The translations under genes and the position numbers were made by a program. The notes under the pieces were generated by a model. It was not told the DNA's origin and ran no database searches. It saw only the letters and a list, made by a program, of their open reading frames with translations. This document shows positions 5,228 to 5,611 of a DNA stretch of 5,611 bases, piece after piece. This stretch comes from Nitrospirota bacterium (lineage in GTDB: Bacteria; Nitrospirota; Thermodesulfovibrionia; UBA6902; BMS3Bbin08), in assembly GCA_016208845.1 (NCBI GenBank), contig JACQXH010000115.1, forward strand, positions 1 to 5,611. Direction: 5' to 3'. Position 1 is the stretch's first letter, and the number at the start of each line of letters is the position of its first letter.

Positions 5228-5611
5228 ATGAAAATTCTTCTTCACATATGCTGTGCAAATTGCGCTGTGTACCCGGTGAAAATATTACATGAAGAGAGAC
5301 ATAAGTTTACTGGATTCTGGTTTAACCCGAATATTCAACCGCATGAGGAATATAAGCTTAGACTTGAGTCTGTGAAATGGCTCGCGGGAAAATGGGAGTT
5401 GGATATGATTTATGCGGATGAGGCAATTAAAAATCCCGCTCCCCACCCTGGGGAATCCGGGGAATTTTCAAATGAGAACCTTCAAATTCCTGAACGCCCT
5501 GACAGGTGCCGGGCCTGCTACAGGCTCCGTCTTGAGAAAACCGCTCAGGAAGCCCAGCATTGGGGCTATGAGGCATTTTCCACAACACTGCTGATTAGCC
5601 CTTATCAGTAC
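5228..5611 (+). CDS. queH: Epoxyqueuosine reductase QueH (N-terminal part, runs off the window)
   Basis: QueH reduces epoxyqueuosine to queuosine in the wobble position of tRNAs with GUN anticodons, replacing the unrelated QueG in many bacteria. The readable 128 residues begin MKILLHICCANCAVYPVKIL, with the family's N-terminal paired cysteines C8-C9 plus C12. GFWFNPNIQPHEEYKLRLES is the typical second motif. RCRACYRLRLEKTA gives the CxxC ligands, and FSTTLLISPYQY is the conserved TTL-SPYQ segment at the window edge. These cysteines bind an iron-sulfur cluster in characterised members. The stretch between YADE and the RC motif (about 27 residues) seems somewhat longer than usual. ATG at 5228 is the only sensible start, yet no Shine-Dalgarno is visible; the leader consists of a repeat arm and AT-rich sequence. 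The end of the gene is outside the window. Confidence 0.93.
   Translation, partial: MKILLHICCANCAVYPVKILHEERHKFTGFWFNPNIQPHEEYKLRLESVKWLAGKWELDMIYADEAIKNPAPHPGESGEFSNENLQIPERPDRCRACYRLRLEKTAQEAQHWGYEAFSTTLLISPYQY

Noticed and set aside
1..5611. A novel defence or mobile system
   Set aside because: All genes belong to known housekeeping or transport families; no transposase, nuclease cassette or unknown conserved gene is visible. The novelty lies in repeats and the ruvB lesion.

Overview
The window looks like a chromosomal segment of a Gram-negative-type, free-living bacterium. The gene order yebC-ruvC-ruvA-ruvB and the abundance of short palindromic intergenic repeats recall Nitrospirota/Thermodesulfovibrionia or deltaproteobacterial genomes. 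This placement is a weak inference from style; no rRNA or other lineage marker is present.

Layout. The left third (1-1829) is a leftward operon for a polar amino acid ABC importer. It runs from a GlnQ/GltL-type ATPase (TTG start) to a GltJ/HisM-type permease and then a second permease cut by the window edge. A divergent intergenic region (1830-2010) holds a candidate promoter for each side and a 20-bp palindrome over the leftward -10. Rightward from 2011 come yebC (TACO1 family), ruvC (Holliday junction resolvase), ruvA (junction-binding subunit), a broken ruvB (branch-migration motor) and the start of queH (epoxyqueuosine reductase, last step of queuosine synthesis).

Function. RuvA holds the four-way junction, RuvB would drive branch migration and RuvC cuts. 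RuvA and RuvC look intact with all key residues. RuvB as read here has lost about 206 bp, covering Walker B, sensor 1 and the arginine finger, and is also out of frame. This window therefore does not encode a working RuvABC machine, unless the deletion is an assembly or sequencing error or another ruvB exists elsewhere.

Repeats. What stands out is the load of unrelated palindromic repeats in 2.5 kb. There is a 28-bp tandem, hairpin-rich repeat inserted in frame inside ruvC, a GGCACAAAG-type inverted repeat between ruvC and ruvA, and a MITE-like TGTCATTCC element between ruvA and ruvB. Between ruvB and queH there is a perfect 22-bp palindrome apparently inserted into a further inverted-repeat element. 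I see no CRISPR array, tRNA, rRNA, transposase or clear new gene system.
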